Origin: an uncultured Clostridia bacterium
GTDB taxonomy: Bacteria > Bacillota > Clostridia > Oscillospirales > Acutalibacteraceae
Assembly (NCBI GenBank): GCA_946187095.1
Contig: CAMHPW010000082.1
Location: forward strand, 1 to 5,790
Reading direction: 5' to 3'
Length of the DNA stretch: 5,790 nucleotides
Each line of letters opens with the position of its first letter. Position 1 is the first letter of the stretch. The notes under the pieces are model-generated. The model was not told where the DNA came from. It did no database searches and was given only the letters and a program-made list of their open reading frames with translations. The translations under genes were made by a program, and so were the position numbers. Below are positions 1 through 5,602 of the stretch, piece after piece.

Positions 1-15
1 CTCACATCAAAATAT

Positions 16-29
16 GGAGGAAGATTTTT
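16..29 (+). promoter_or_regulatory. Shine-Dalgarno-like leader with no usable start after it
   Basis: GGAGG at 16-20 followed by AAGATTTTT resembles the AAGGAGGATTTTTT leaders found before the decoration and capsid genes. In those genes the start codon follows GGAGG by 10 bases. Here the corresponding position (about 31) reads AGA, and no ATG, GTG or TTG lies nearby. It may be the original ribosome site of terS with a lost start, or part of an upstream gene cut by the window edge. Confidence 0.3.
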
Positions 30-49
30 CAGAGAAAAACACAATATAG

Positions 50-529
50 AAGAACCAAAAAAATCTGAACTCAAAAGAAAAACTGTTCTGTGTCTTCTAT
101 GCACAAAACGGTAATCCGACAGATTCCGCAAGGCTTGCAGGTTATGAAAATCCCGATAAAGACGGCTCTCTTTTACTTGTCCGTGAGGATATTGCCAATT
201 ATATCAGCTCTCTTTATCAACAGAATTTGCAGTATCTTTCAAAAAAAGCCGTTTCGGGCTATGAAAGGCTTGCTTTCGGAAATATTTCCGATGCCGTGAA
301 ACTCATGTTTTCGGACAGTCCCGAAAATCTCGAAAATTACGACCTTTTCAACGTAGCCGAAATCAAACGCCCCAAAGACGGTGCTATGGAGATAAAATTC
401 TTTGACCGCCTGAAAGCTCTCGAAAAACTGGAATTGCTCAACAAGCCCGATAAAAGCACTACTTCCGATTTTTACAATGCCATTCTCGGCGGTCTGAAAA
501 ATTCCCAAAGTGACGGTGATGAACCATGA
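50..529 (+). CDS. Phage terminase small subunit (TerS), 5' end unresolved
   Basis: This is the DNA-recognition subunit of the packaging motor; it binds phage DNA and hands it to TerL. The N-terminal part reads LNSKEKLFCVFYAQNGN, then DSARLAGY, then a region ending in an YISSL helix. This is the K..FC..Y...N...AA..aGY pattern of the Terminase_2 helix-turn-helix. The rest (AERLAFGNI-like helix, then FFDRLKALEKLELL) fits the oligomerisation half. The frame is open from just after TAG at 47-49 to TGA at 527-529, giving about 159 residues, near the usual size. Coordinates mark the open frame, not a proven start. The frame has no ATG, GTG or TTG until TTG 227, which lies past the DNA-binding domain and has no ribosome site. 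Candidates are CTG 65 (no Shine-Dalgarno), ATG 14 (interrupted by the TAG), or a frame-1 start joined by slippage at the A7 run at 57-63. The stop overlaps the TerL start (ATGA), implying coupling. Identity is fairly sure; intactness is not. Confidence 0.8.
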   Translation, partial: KNQKNLNSKEKLFCVFYAQNGNPTDSARLAGYENPDKDGSLLLVREDIANYISSLYQQNLQYLSKKAVSGYERLAFGNISDAVKLMFSDSPENLENYDLFNVAEIKRPKDGAMEIKFFDRLKALEKLELLNKPDKSTTSDFYNAILGGLKNSQSDGDEP

Positions 530-1773
530 GTTTCGTGCCGTTTTCCAAAAAACAGCTTGAAGTCCTCAACTGGTGGACACCTTCAAAGCCTACTGCAAAA
601 TGTGACGGCATTATCTGTGACGGTGCCGTCAGAAGCGGAAAAACTCTTTGTATGAGCGTTTCTTTCATCTCATGGGCGATGCTGTATTTCAAAAATACGG
701 CTTTTGCCATCTGCGGCAAAACCATCAAATCCGTCAAGAGAAATGTTGCGGTGCCTTTGGTCAGTGCCCTGCGTGATATCGGCTTTGAAGTCAATGAAAA
801 AGCGGCTTCCAATGTCTTTGAAGTTTTTCTCAACGACAGGAAAAATACGTTCTATCTCTTTGGTGGACGTGATGAAAGCTCTGCCGCTCTCATTCAGGGC
901 ATGACACTCGGCGGCGTACTCTTTGATGAAGTCGCCTTAATGCCCCGTTCTTTCGTCGAACAGGCGATCGCAAGATGTTCTCTTGAAAAGTCTAAACTCT
1001 GGTTCAACTGCAATCCCGAATACCCTCAGCACTGGTTTCACCGTGAATGGATCAAAAAGATAAAAGAAAAAAATATGTTCTATATCCATTTCACTATGAA
1101 TGACAATCCCTCTCTTTCCCCGAAAATCCGTGAACGCTATCAGAATCTCTATTCGGGCAGCTTTTATGACCGTTTCGTTCTGGGCAAATGGGTGGCTACC
1201 GAAGGTCTTGTCTATCCGTTCATGTCAGATGACTCTATGTTCTGCGACATTCCCAAAGGAGATTTTTCCGAATTTGCCGTTTCCTGCGACTATGGCACCG
1301 TGAATCCCGCCTCTTTCGGCTTATGGGGACACCTGGGCAATACATGGTACAGAATTGATGAGTATTATTATAACTCTCGTGTCGAGGGTTCATCACGCAC
1401 CGATGAAGAACATTACAATGGTTTATGTCAGCTTGTCGGGGGCAGAAATATTTCAACTGTCGTTGTCGATCCGTCTGCCGCCAGTTTCATCGAAGTCATC
1501 AGGCGGCATGGAAAATATACCGTCAAGCCTGCCAAAAACAATGTCCTTGACGGTATCCGTCAGACAAGCACTGCCCTCAAACAGGGCAAAATCAAAATCT
1601 GCAAAAACTGCCGTGACAGTATCAATGAATTCGGTCTTTACCGTTGGGATACGGGCGGCAAAGATTCTCCCGTGAAAGAAAATGACCATGCTATGGACGA
1701 TATCCGCTATTTTGTCACTACTGTCGTGAATGAAGAAACTGACGATTTTTTCGTCTTTGCGTCTGACAGATAA
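526..1773 (+). CDS. Phage terminase large subunit (TerL): packaging ATPase and nuclease
   Basis: This is the motor that pumps DNA into the prohead through the portal and cuts the concatemer. The 415 residues are typical for the Terminase_3 (XtmB/SPP1 gp2-like) family. The ATPase half has Walker A GAVRSGKT at residues 33-40, Walker B GGVLFDE at 129-135 with E135 as the likely catalytic base, and a coupling-type motif FNCNPE near 160-165. The RNase H-like nuclease half supplies acidic residues in SCDYG (D255), VVVDPS (D315) and NDHAMDD (D387, D391, D392). All key motifs are present, so the enzyme looks functional. ATG 526 overlaps the TerS stop and is preceded by GGTGA at 515-519 with six bases of spacing, favouring translational coupling. 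The family assignment comes from recalled motif patterns, not from a search. Confidence 0.96.
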   Translation: MSFVPFSKKQLEVLNWWTPSKPTAKCDGIICDGAVRSGKTLCMSVSFISWAMLYFKNTAFAICGKTIKSVKRNVAVPLVSALRDIGFEVNEKAASNVFEVFLNDRKNTFYLFGGRDESSAALIQGMTLGGVLFDEVALMPRSFVEQAIARCSLEKSKLWFNCNPEYPQHWFHREWIKKIKEKNMFYIHFTMNDNPSLSPKIRERYQNLYSGSFYDRFVLGKWVATEGLVYPFMSDDSMFCDIPKGDFSEFAVSCDYGTVNPASFGLWGHLGNTWYRIDEYYYNSRVEGSSRTDEEHYNGLCQLVGGRNISTVVVDPSAASFIEVIRRHGKYTVKPAKNNVLDGIRQTSTALKQGKIKICKNCRDSINEFGLYRWDTGGKDSPVKENDHAMDDIRYFVTTVVNEETDDFFVFASDR

Positions 1774-1780
1774 AAAATTT

Positions 1781-1789
1781 GGAGGTGAT
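1781..1789 (+). promoter_or_regulatory. Ribosome binding site that fixes the TTG start of the portal gene
   Basis: GGAGGTGAT pairs with nine consecutive bases of the conserved 16S rRNA 3' end and sits five bases before TTG 1795. No ATG lies close by in the portal frame, so this site decides the start. Confidence 0.85.
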
Positions 1790-1794
1790 ATATA

Positions 1795-2931
1795 TTGGCT
1801 CTCTTTAACTTCCTCAGCAGAAAAAAGCCTGAACTTGATATTCAGACTTTTTCTGCCGATGGATTCCACTCAAATCTTTCTTTTATGTCAAATTCTTCTG
1901 TCTGTGAGAGAAATCTCTATAAAGAACTCAAAAACACCGTTCCCGTGATTGATGCCGCCATTTATAAAATTATCCGTCTGATAGGCAATTTTTCCATCAA
2001 GACAAATTCCGAAACGCTTGATAAAGAAATCAATCAATTCCTGAAAAATATCCGTGTGAATGCCTGTGAAACAGGTATCACAAGCTTTCTTTCCTGCTAT
2101 CTCGAACAAATGCTTGTTTACGGTACAGCCGTAGGCGAAATCGTTCTCGACAGGAAACATAAGCATATTTCCGCTCTTTATAACGCTTCTCTTGATAACG
2201 TTCAGCTTATTTCCGACGGAAATCCGCTTGATATCAAAATTTGTACCCAAAATTCCGACGGCTCTCTTTCAGAAGTGAAATATCCGTCACTCATTCTCTG
2301 CAATTCCATCATGCCCGAACCAAGTCAGATTTACGGTACGTCCATTTTAAAGGGCTTACCCTTTGTCGGCAATATTCTCATGAAAATATTCACTGCCATC
2401 GGCACAAATTGGGACAGAGTCGGAAATGTGCGTTTCGCCGTTTCCTACAAGCCCAATGACAATGAACGTGCCTTTTCCAAAGACCGTGCAAAAATTATTG
2501 CAGATGAATGGAGCAAGGCGATGAAAAGCACTTCTCCCAAAGATTTTATTACCGTCGGTGATGTCAGCATTAAAGTCATTGGGGCGGAAAATCAGATTCC
2601 CGACAGCAATATCCCTGTTCGTCAGCTTCTGGAGCAGATCACGGCTAAACTTTCCATACCGCCGTTCTTACTCGGTCTTTCATGGTCTACTACGGAAAGA
2701 ATGTCCGCTCAGCAGGCGGATATCCTGACAAGTGAACTCGAATATTACCGCTGTATCCTCAATTCGACTATCACAAAAATCTGTGATATCTATTTCAGAC
2801 TCAACGGCATTAAAACCGATTTTGAGATCGTCTGGAATAACATTAACTTGCAAGATGAAGTGGAGCTTGCCCGTGCAAGACTTCTCAATGCACAGGCTCA
2901 AAAATTGGAAAACTCTTTCAGAAAGGACTGA
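1795..2931 (+). CDS. Phage portal protein
   Basis: The portal is a ring at one capsid vertex; it nucleates head assembly, is the docking site for TerL and the channel for DNA. The start is TTG 1795, giving MALFNFLSRKKPELD and 378 residues, at the short end for portals. Visible landmarks are the conserved N-terminal helix region ELKNTVPVIDAAIYKIIRLI (residues 44-63), the LEQMLVYGTAVGEIVLD segment (103-119), IYGTSILKGLPFV (179-191), and the crown-side SIPPFLLGLSWSTTERMSAQ motif (287-306), followed by a helical C-terminus. The IPPFLLG element is frequent in portals of HK97- and PBSX-type phages. The gene lies 21 bases after TerL and four bases before the protease start. The function follows from motif pattern and position; I cannot assign a precise Pfam family. 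Confidence 0.92.
   Translation: MALFNFLSRKKPELDIQTFSADGFHSNLSFMSNSSVCERNLYKELKNTVPVIDAAIYKIIRLIGNFSIKTNSETLDKEINQFLKNIRVNACETGITSFLSCYLEQMLVYGTAVGEIVLDRKHKHISALYNASLDNVQLISDGNPLDIKICTQNSDGSLSEVKYPSLILCNSIMPEPSQIYGTSILKGLPFVGNILMKIFTAIGTNWDRVGNVRFAVSYKPNDNERAFSKDRAKIIADEWSKAMKSTSPKDFITVGDVSIKVIGAENQIPDSNIPVRQLLEQITAKLSIPPFLLGLSWSTTERMSAQQADILTSELEYYRCILNSTITKICDIYFRLNGIKTDFEIVWNNINLQDEVELARARLLNAQAQKLENSFRKD
2921..2927 (+). promoter_or_regulatory. Ribosome binding site for the TTG start of the protease gene
   Basis: GAAAGGA lies within the last codons of the portal gene, eight bases before TTG 2936. The frame also runs open upstream to 2732, but that stretch overlaps the portal and is not coding in this frame. 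The same seven bases recur at 3508-3514 before the internal scaffold start. Confidence 0.7.
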
Positions 2932-2935
2932 TATT

Positions 2936-3868
2936 TTGAATAAAAACGACATTCGTGAGGGTGAACTTGAACTTATTAACAAGCATACAAGAACCCCTCT
3001 CACTGAAAATGATGTTTATGCATTTTCCGTTATACTTTGCGACAACGACATTGACCGTGATTTTGAACGCTTTTCCGACAATGCCCTTGATGAGCTGGCA
3101 AAGCTCTTTGACGGCGTGACAGGCATTGCAGACCATAATCCCAAATCTGCCAATCAGACGGCAAGGATATTTTCCTGCAAAGCCGAATTTGTCCCCGACA
3201 GATTCACTTCCGACGGTAAGCCCTATAAACGTCTTTTTGCCCGTGCGTATGTGCCGAAATCTCAGAAAGATTTTATCACATCTCTCGAAAGCGGCATTAA
3301 AAAAGAAGTCAGTATCGGCTGTTCCGTGAAAAAGCGTATCTGTTCGGTATGCGGCAGGGATATTTCCCTTTGTTCCCATATCAAAGGCGAATATTACAAC
3401 AATAAACTTTGCTTTGTCACTCTCGACAAGCCCACAGATGCGTATGAATGGTCATTCGTTGCCGTGCCTGCCCAGAAAAATGCAGGCGTTATCAAAAATT
3501 TCAACCCGAAAGGAATAGACTCAATGAACATTGAAAAACGTCTTTTCAGCGGTGAAGAACAGACTTTTTCCGCTGATGAAATAAGAGAACTGGCTGAAAC
3601 ATTCCGTTCCCTTAAACAGAAAGCCGCTGACGGCGAAATTTACCGCAGCAGCCTTATCAAAGAAATCAAAACGCTTTCTGCTTTTGCACTTCCCGATATT
3701 TCGGCAGAAACGCTCGAAAATATCACCAATGCCTTGTCCGTTAGTCAGCTTAATGAACTTATCAAGGCTTTTGAAGCGAAAACTGCTGATATGCTCCCTG
3801 TTGAACCCCAGCTTTCAAAAAGCGGTTCCAACCGCTCTGCAAACAACACTATCTATAAAAATATTTAA
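2936..3868 (+). CDS. Prohead maturation protease with C-terminal scaffold region
   Basis: This probably cleaves scaffold, and perhaps capsid protein, inside the prohead before DNA filling. TTG 2936 gives 310 residues. The protease-like part is about residues 1-190. It has a candidate catalytic histidine in ADHNP (H67), a candidate serine in KEVSIGCS (S126), and the strand YEWSFVAVPAQKNAGVIK (170-187), a pattern I recall from HK97/S78-like prohead proteases. A third catalytic residue is not clear. Between S126 and that strand sits CSVCGRDISLCSH (C136, C139, C146, H148), a possible zinc knuckle. Residues 197-310 are charged and helical with no cysteine, as expected for scaffold. A ribosome site and ATG at that boundary suggest a second product. 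The location between portal and decoration/capsid genes supports the role. The protease call is good; active-site assignments are inference. Confidence 0.85.
   Translation: MNKNDIREGELELINKHTRTPLTENDVYAFSVILCDNDIDRDFERFSDNALDELAKLFDGVTGIADHNPKSANQTARIFSCKAEFVPDRFTSDGKPYKRLFARAYVPKSQKDFITSLESGIKKEVSIGCSVKKRICSVCGRDISLCSHIKGEYYNNKLCFVTLDKPTDAYEWSFVAVPAQKNAGVIKNFNPKGIDSMNIEKRLFSGEEQTFSADEIRELAETFRSLKQKAADGEIYRSSLIKEIKTLSAFALPDISAETLENITNALSVSQLNELIKAFEAKTADMLPVEPQLSKSGSNRSANNTIYKNI
3508..3514 (+). promoter_or_regulatory. Internal ribosome binding site for nested scaffold
   Basis: GAAAGGA sits nine bases before the in-frame ATG 3524 and is identical to the site used by the parent gene at 2921-2927. 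It encodes part of a glycine/proline linker (NPKGIDS) between the protease and helical regions, so both sequence and domain layout support real use. Confidence 0.6.
3524..3868 (+). CDS. Nested in-frame capsid scaffold protein (internal start of the protease gene)
   Basis: Translation from ATG 3524 would yield 114 residues identical to the C-terminus of the protease gene. It begins MNIEKRLFSGEEQTFSADEI and continues through helices such as ELAETFRSLKQKAADGE and QLNELIKAFEAKTADML. The tail after about residue 90 is Ser/Asn-rich and probably disordered. Small, charged, mostly helical proteins of this kind act as internal scaffolds that guide capsid protein assembly and are removed on maturation. 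Lambda makes Nu3 in the same way from within gene C, giving much more scaffold than protease. Here the evidence is the ribosome site at 3508-3514, the domain-boundary position and the neighbouring decoration and capsid genes. No other scaffold gene is visible in the module. Not proven without protein data. Confidence 0.6.
   Translation: MNIEKRLFSGEEQTFSADEIRELAETFRSLKQKAADGEIYRSSLIKEIKTLSAFALPDISAETLENITNALSVSQLNELIKAFEAKTADMLPVEPQLSKSGSNRSANNTIYKNI
3821..3836 (+). repeat. Perfect short inverted repeat (possible RNA hairpin)
   Basis: AGCGGTT-CC-AACCGCT is a perfect 7-base inverted repeat; in RNA it would form a six-base-pair stem with a four-base UCCA loop. It lies in the last codons of the protease/scaffold gene, 31 bases before the decoration ribosome site. 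No T-run follows directly, so it is not a classical terminator. It could be chance, or a processing or stability element between low- and high-expression genes. Confidence 0.35.
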
Positions 3869-3880
3869 GGAGGATTTTTT
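3867..3880 (+). promoter_or_regulatory. Strong ribosome binding site of the decoration gene
   Basis: AAGGAGGATTTTTT overlaps the previous stop codon and places GGAGG ten bases before ATG 3884. The same 14 bases occur before the capsid gene at 4217-4230. Confidence 0.85.
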
Positions 3881-3883
3881 TCT

Positions 3884-4216
3884 ATGACAGTATCTTTTGA
3901 CGGCTACAATGCCAATACCATTACTTTTGAGGCGGCAAGCGGTGTAACAGTAGGCTTGCCTGTCATGATATCCGCTAACGGTAAGGTTTCCAATGCGACT
4001 TCTGCATTTTGCGGTGTCTGCAAGTCCCTGAAAAACGGCTATGCCGCCGTACAGCTTGACGGTTATGTCCGTCTGCCTTATACAGGCTCTATCGCTGTCG
4101 GCTACAAGCAGCTTGTCGTTGATGACGGCGAGATCAAAGTTGACACTACCAACGGCAGAGAACATCTTGTAATCGATGTCGATTCCACTACCAATACCGC
4201 AGGTATTATTCTTTAA
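3884..4216 (+). CDS. Small capsid decoration (cement)-like protein
   Basis: This 110-residue protein has no signal peptide or membrane segment. Its sequence alternates short hydrophobic strands and Gly/Asn turns (ITFEAASGVTVGLPVMIS, YAAVQLDGYVRLPYTGSI, KQLVVDDGEIKVD), indicating a compact beta-barrel. Such proteins coded just upstream of the capsid gene commonly bind the outside of the expanded shell and stabilise it, like lambda gpD in the same position. The central strand with VGLPVMIS and the closing pair HLVIDVDSTTNTAGIIL resemble small phage head proteins of the DUF2190-type group, but I cannot confirm membership. The gene starts 16 bases after the scaffold stop with a very strong ribosome site, as expected for a protein needed in hundreds of copies. 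A head fibre base or other minor head protein is the alternative. Confidence 0.7.
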   Translation: MTVSFDGYNANTITFEAASGVTVGLPVMISANGKVSNATSAFCGVCKSLKNGYAAVQLDGYVRLPYTGSIAVGYKQLVVDDGEIKVDTTNGREHLVIDVDSTTNTAGIIL

Positions 4217-4230
4217 AAGGAGGATTTTTT
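4217..4230 (+). promoter_or_regulatory. Strong ribosome binding site of the major capsid gene
   Basis: AAGGAGGATTTTTT is identical to 3867-3880 and puts GGAGG ten bases before ATG 4234. The shared T-run keeps the start region unstructured and A/U-rich, a feature of highly translated genes. Confidence 0.85.
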
Positions 4231-4233
4231 AAT

Positions 4234-5229
4234 ATGGCTTTCTACGATTCTATCAAACTTGAAAAAGGTATGTATGCAAACGGCAGATCACTTACCGAAA
4301 CTCTGGAGGAACTCGATCCCTCCGCAAATTACAAAAATACAGATATGGACGGTCTCGATGCATTCCAGCGACAGCTTAAAAGATATGATATCAAAGTGGG
4401 CGGCTCTCATTCCGATGACGTTCAGAAATTCTTTCAGACGGCAAATTCCGCTGTGCTTTTCCCTGAATATATCGCCCGTGCCGTCAGGCAGGGCATGAAA
4501 AGTGCTGATGTGCTTTCCGATATCATAGCCGCTAAAACTTTCATCAATGGCTTGGACTACCGTTCTGTGACATCTTCTCCTGTCGGTGAAAATAACAGTA
4601 TCGTGGCAGAGGGAGCGGAACTTCCTCAGACTGAAATTAAAACCAATCCCAATCTTGTCAGCCTGACAAAGCGTGGCAGAGTGCTTACGGCTTCCTATGA
4701 AGCTCTCAAATATCAGCGTCTTGATATTTTCACTGTAACACTTCGTCAGATCGGTGCATATATAGCAAGAGAACAGCTTTCTGATGCGGTCAATGTCCTC
4801 GTCAACGGTGACGGCGGCAACAATGCCGCTGAAACCATTACAGAAAGCGGCAGTTTTTCATACAGCTCTCTGCTCAAACTCTGGGCAGGTCTTGCACCTT
4901 ATGAACTCAACACAATCATTGCCCCGCCTGCTCTCATTCAGCAAATTCTCGCATTCTCCGAAATGAAAGATGCCAATGCAGGTCTTGACTTCCACGGTAC
5001 AGGCAAAATGCTTACTCCTCTCGGTGCAAAATTGATTTGTGCCCCGACTCTTGCAAGCAATAAAATTATCGGTCTTGATAAAAACTGTGCTTTGGAGATG
5101 ATACAGTCGGGCGGTATTGTCATAGACTCCGACAAGCTCATTGACAGACAGCTTGGCTGTACTGCTATCAGCTGTACAACAGGCTTTTCAAAGATATTCA
5201 CCGACGCTGCAAAAGTCCTTTCAATTTAA
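4234..5229 (+). CDS. Major capsid protein, HK97 fold
   Basis: This is the shell protein. The 331 residues follow the HK97-type order: an N-terminal arm (about 1-65), FFQTANSAVLFPEYIARAV (66-84), an extended E-loop-like part around GAELPQTEIKTNPNLVSLTK (127-146) followed by GRVLTASYEAL, the long spine helix LDIFTVTLRQIGAYIAREQL (163-182), and the P/A-domain with NTIIAPPALIQQIL (226-239), DFHGTGKMLTPLGAKLICAP (252-271) and the closing SCTTGFSKIFTDAAKV strands. The N-terminal arm is far shorter than the HK97 delta domain (about 100 residues), which agrees with a separate scaffold being supplied by the upstream gene. No sign of an Ig-like insertion. The gene has the strongest type of ribosome site in the window and ends 15 bases before the connector start. 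Capsid identity is well supported by pattern and position. Confidence 0.93.
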   Translation: MAFYDSIKLEKGMYANGRSLTETLEELDPSANYKNTDMDGLDAFQRQLKRYDIKVGGSHSDDVQKFFQTANSAVLFPEYIARAVRQGMKSADVLSDIIAAKTFINGLDYRSVTSSPVGENNSIVAEGAELPQTEIKTNPNLVSLTKRGRVLTASYEALKYQRLDIFTVTLRQIGAYIAREQLSDAVNVLVNGDGGNNAAETITESGSFSYSSLLKLWAGLAPYELNTIIAPPALIQQILAFSEMKDANAGLDFHGTGKMLTPLGAKLICAPTLASNKIIGLDKNCALEMIQSGGIVIDSDKLIDRQLGCTAISCTTGFSKIFTDAAKVLSI

Positions 5230-5235
5230 AGGAGG
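5228..5235 (+). promoter_or_regulatory. Ribosome binding site for the TTG start of the connector gene
   Basis: AAAGGAGG overlaps the capsid stop codon and lies nine bases before TTG 5245, the only suitable start in that frame. An ATG further in (Met27) would remove the first helix. Confidence 0.8.
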
Positions 5236-5244
5236 CGTTGACGG

Positions 5245-5601
5245 TTGGATATTGAAAATATTATTTCCGTTTTCAGCCGTCTTTCAGGCTCTGACGAGGA
5301 AACTTCTGTAAACTTCCGCTTTATGTGCGAAACTGCAAAAGACTACATAACTGCACACTTAAAGCCCGATTCCGATACAAGCAGCTGCTGCGGCAAACTC
5401 GAATTTGCTGCGGCAGCCCTTGCATATTACAGATATATTCTCTGGTCAATCACTGAAAGCGGCGGTGATATTACCGTTGGTGACATTTCCGTAAAGTCAT
5501 CTTCTTCAATTCTCGCAAACGCTCAGAAAATCTGTGAACAGGCTTTTTCTGATATTTCCGATGTATTTGACAACGGCTATTTTGTATTCGGGGTGATGTG
5601 A
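5245..5601 (+). CDS. Head-tail connector (head completion)-like protein
   Basis: The 118-residue product from TTG 5245 is mostly helical: MDIENIISVFSRLSG, RFMCETAKDYITAHL (25-39), a Cys-Cys turn (48-49), the alanine-rich helix KLEFAAAALAYYRYILWSIT (51-70), a loop GDITVGDISVK (74-84), and a final helix SSILANAQKICEQAF (87-101). Small all-helical proteins with this layout, located directly after the capsid gene, form the first connector ring under the portal, as in the HK97 gp6/SPP1 gp15 group. The acid/glycine loop GDITVGD before the last helix is similar to what I recall from connector proteins of related Clostridia phages. It is 15 bases from the capsid gene and its stop is one base before the next start, implying coupled translation. 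Family assignment is inference from size, composition and position. Confidence 0.7.
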   Translation: MDIENIISVFSRLSGSDEETSVNFRFMCETAKDYITAHLKPDSDTSSCCGKLEFAAAALAYYRYILWSITESGGDITVGDISVKSSSSILANAQKICEQAFSDISDVFDNGYFVFGVM

Positions 5602-5602
5602 T

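Noticed and set aside
1..114. Left-edge open frame (frame 1) as the end of a separate upstream gene
   Set aside because: Only 37 codons are visible, with no recognisable motif, and it would overlap the TerS domain by about 50 bases; kept only as one of the terS start models.
90..299. Plus-strand frame of 69 codons starting at ATG within the small terminase region
   Set aside because: Its product is low in recognisable features, while the competing frame carries the helix-turn-helix pattern of TerS.
459..833. 124-codon open frame on the minus strand
   Set aside because: It covers the Walker A region of TerL on the other strand and shows no family features.
1774..1794. Search for a terminator after TerL
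   Set aside because: The 21-base gap holds an A/T-rich run and the portal ribosome site but no inverted repeat.
1453..1869. 138-codon open frame on the minus strand
   Set aside because: It is a shadow of the TerL nuclease half and the portal N-terminus, both strongly supported on the plus strand.
2918..3379. 153-codon open frame on the minus strand
   Set aside because: It lies opposite the protease and portal end in a region whose plus frame has clear protease motifs; the product has no recognisable pattern and no ribosome site fits.
5238..5265. TTGACG followed by an AT-rich TATTAT-like stretch resembling a promoter
   Set aside because: It overlaps the ribosome site and first codons of the connector gene, spacing is short (about 15 bases), and internal promoters are not needed in this compact block.
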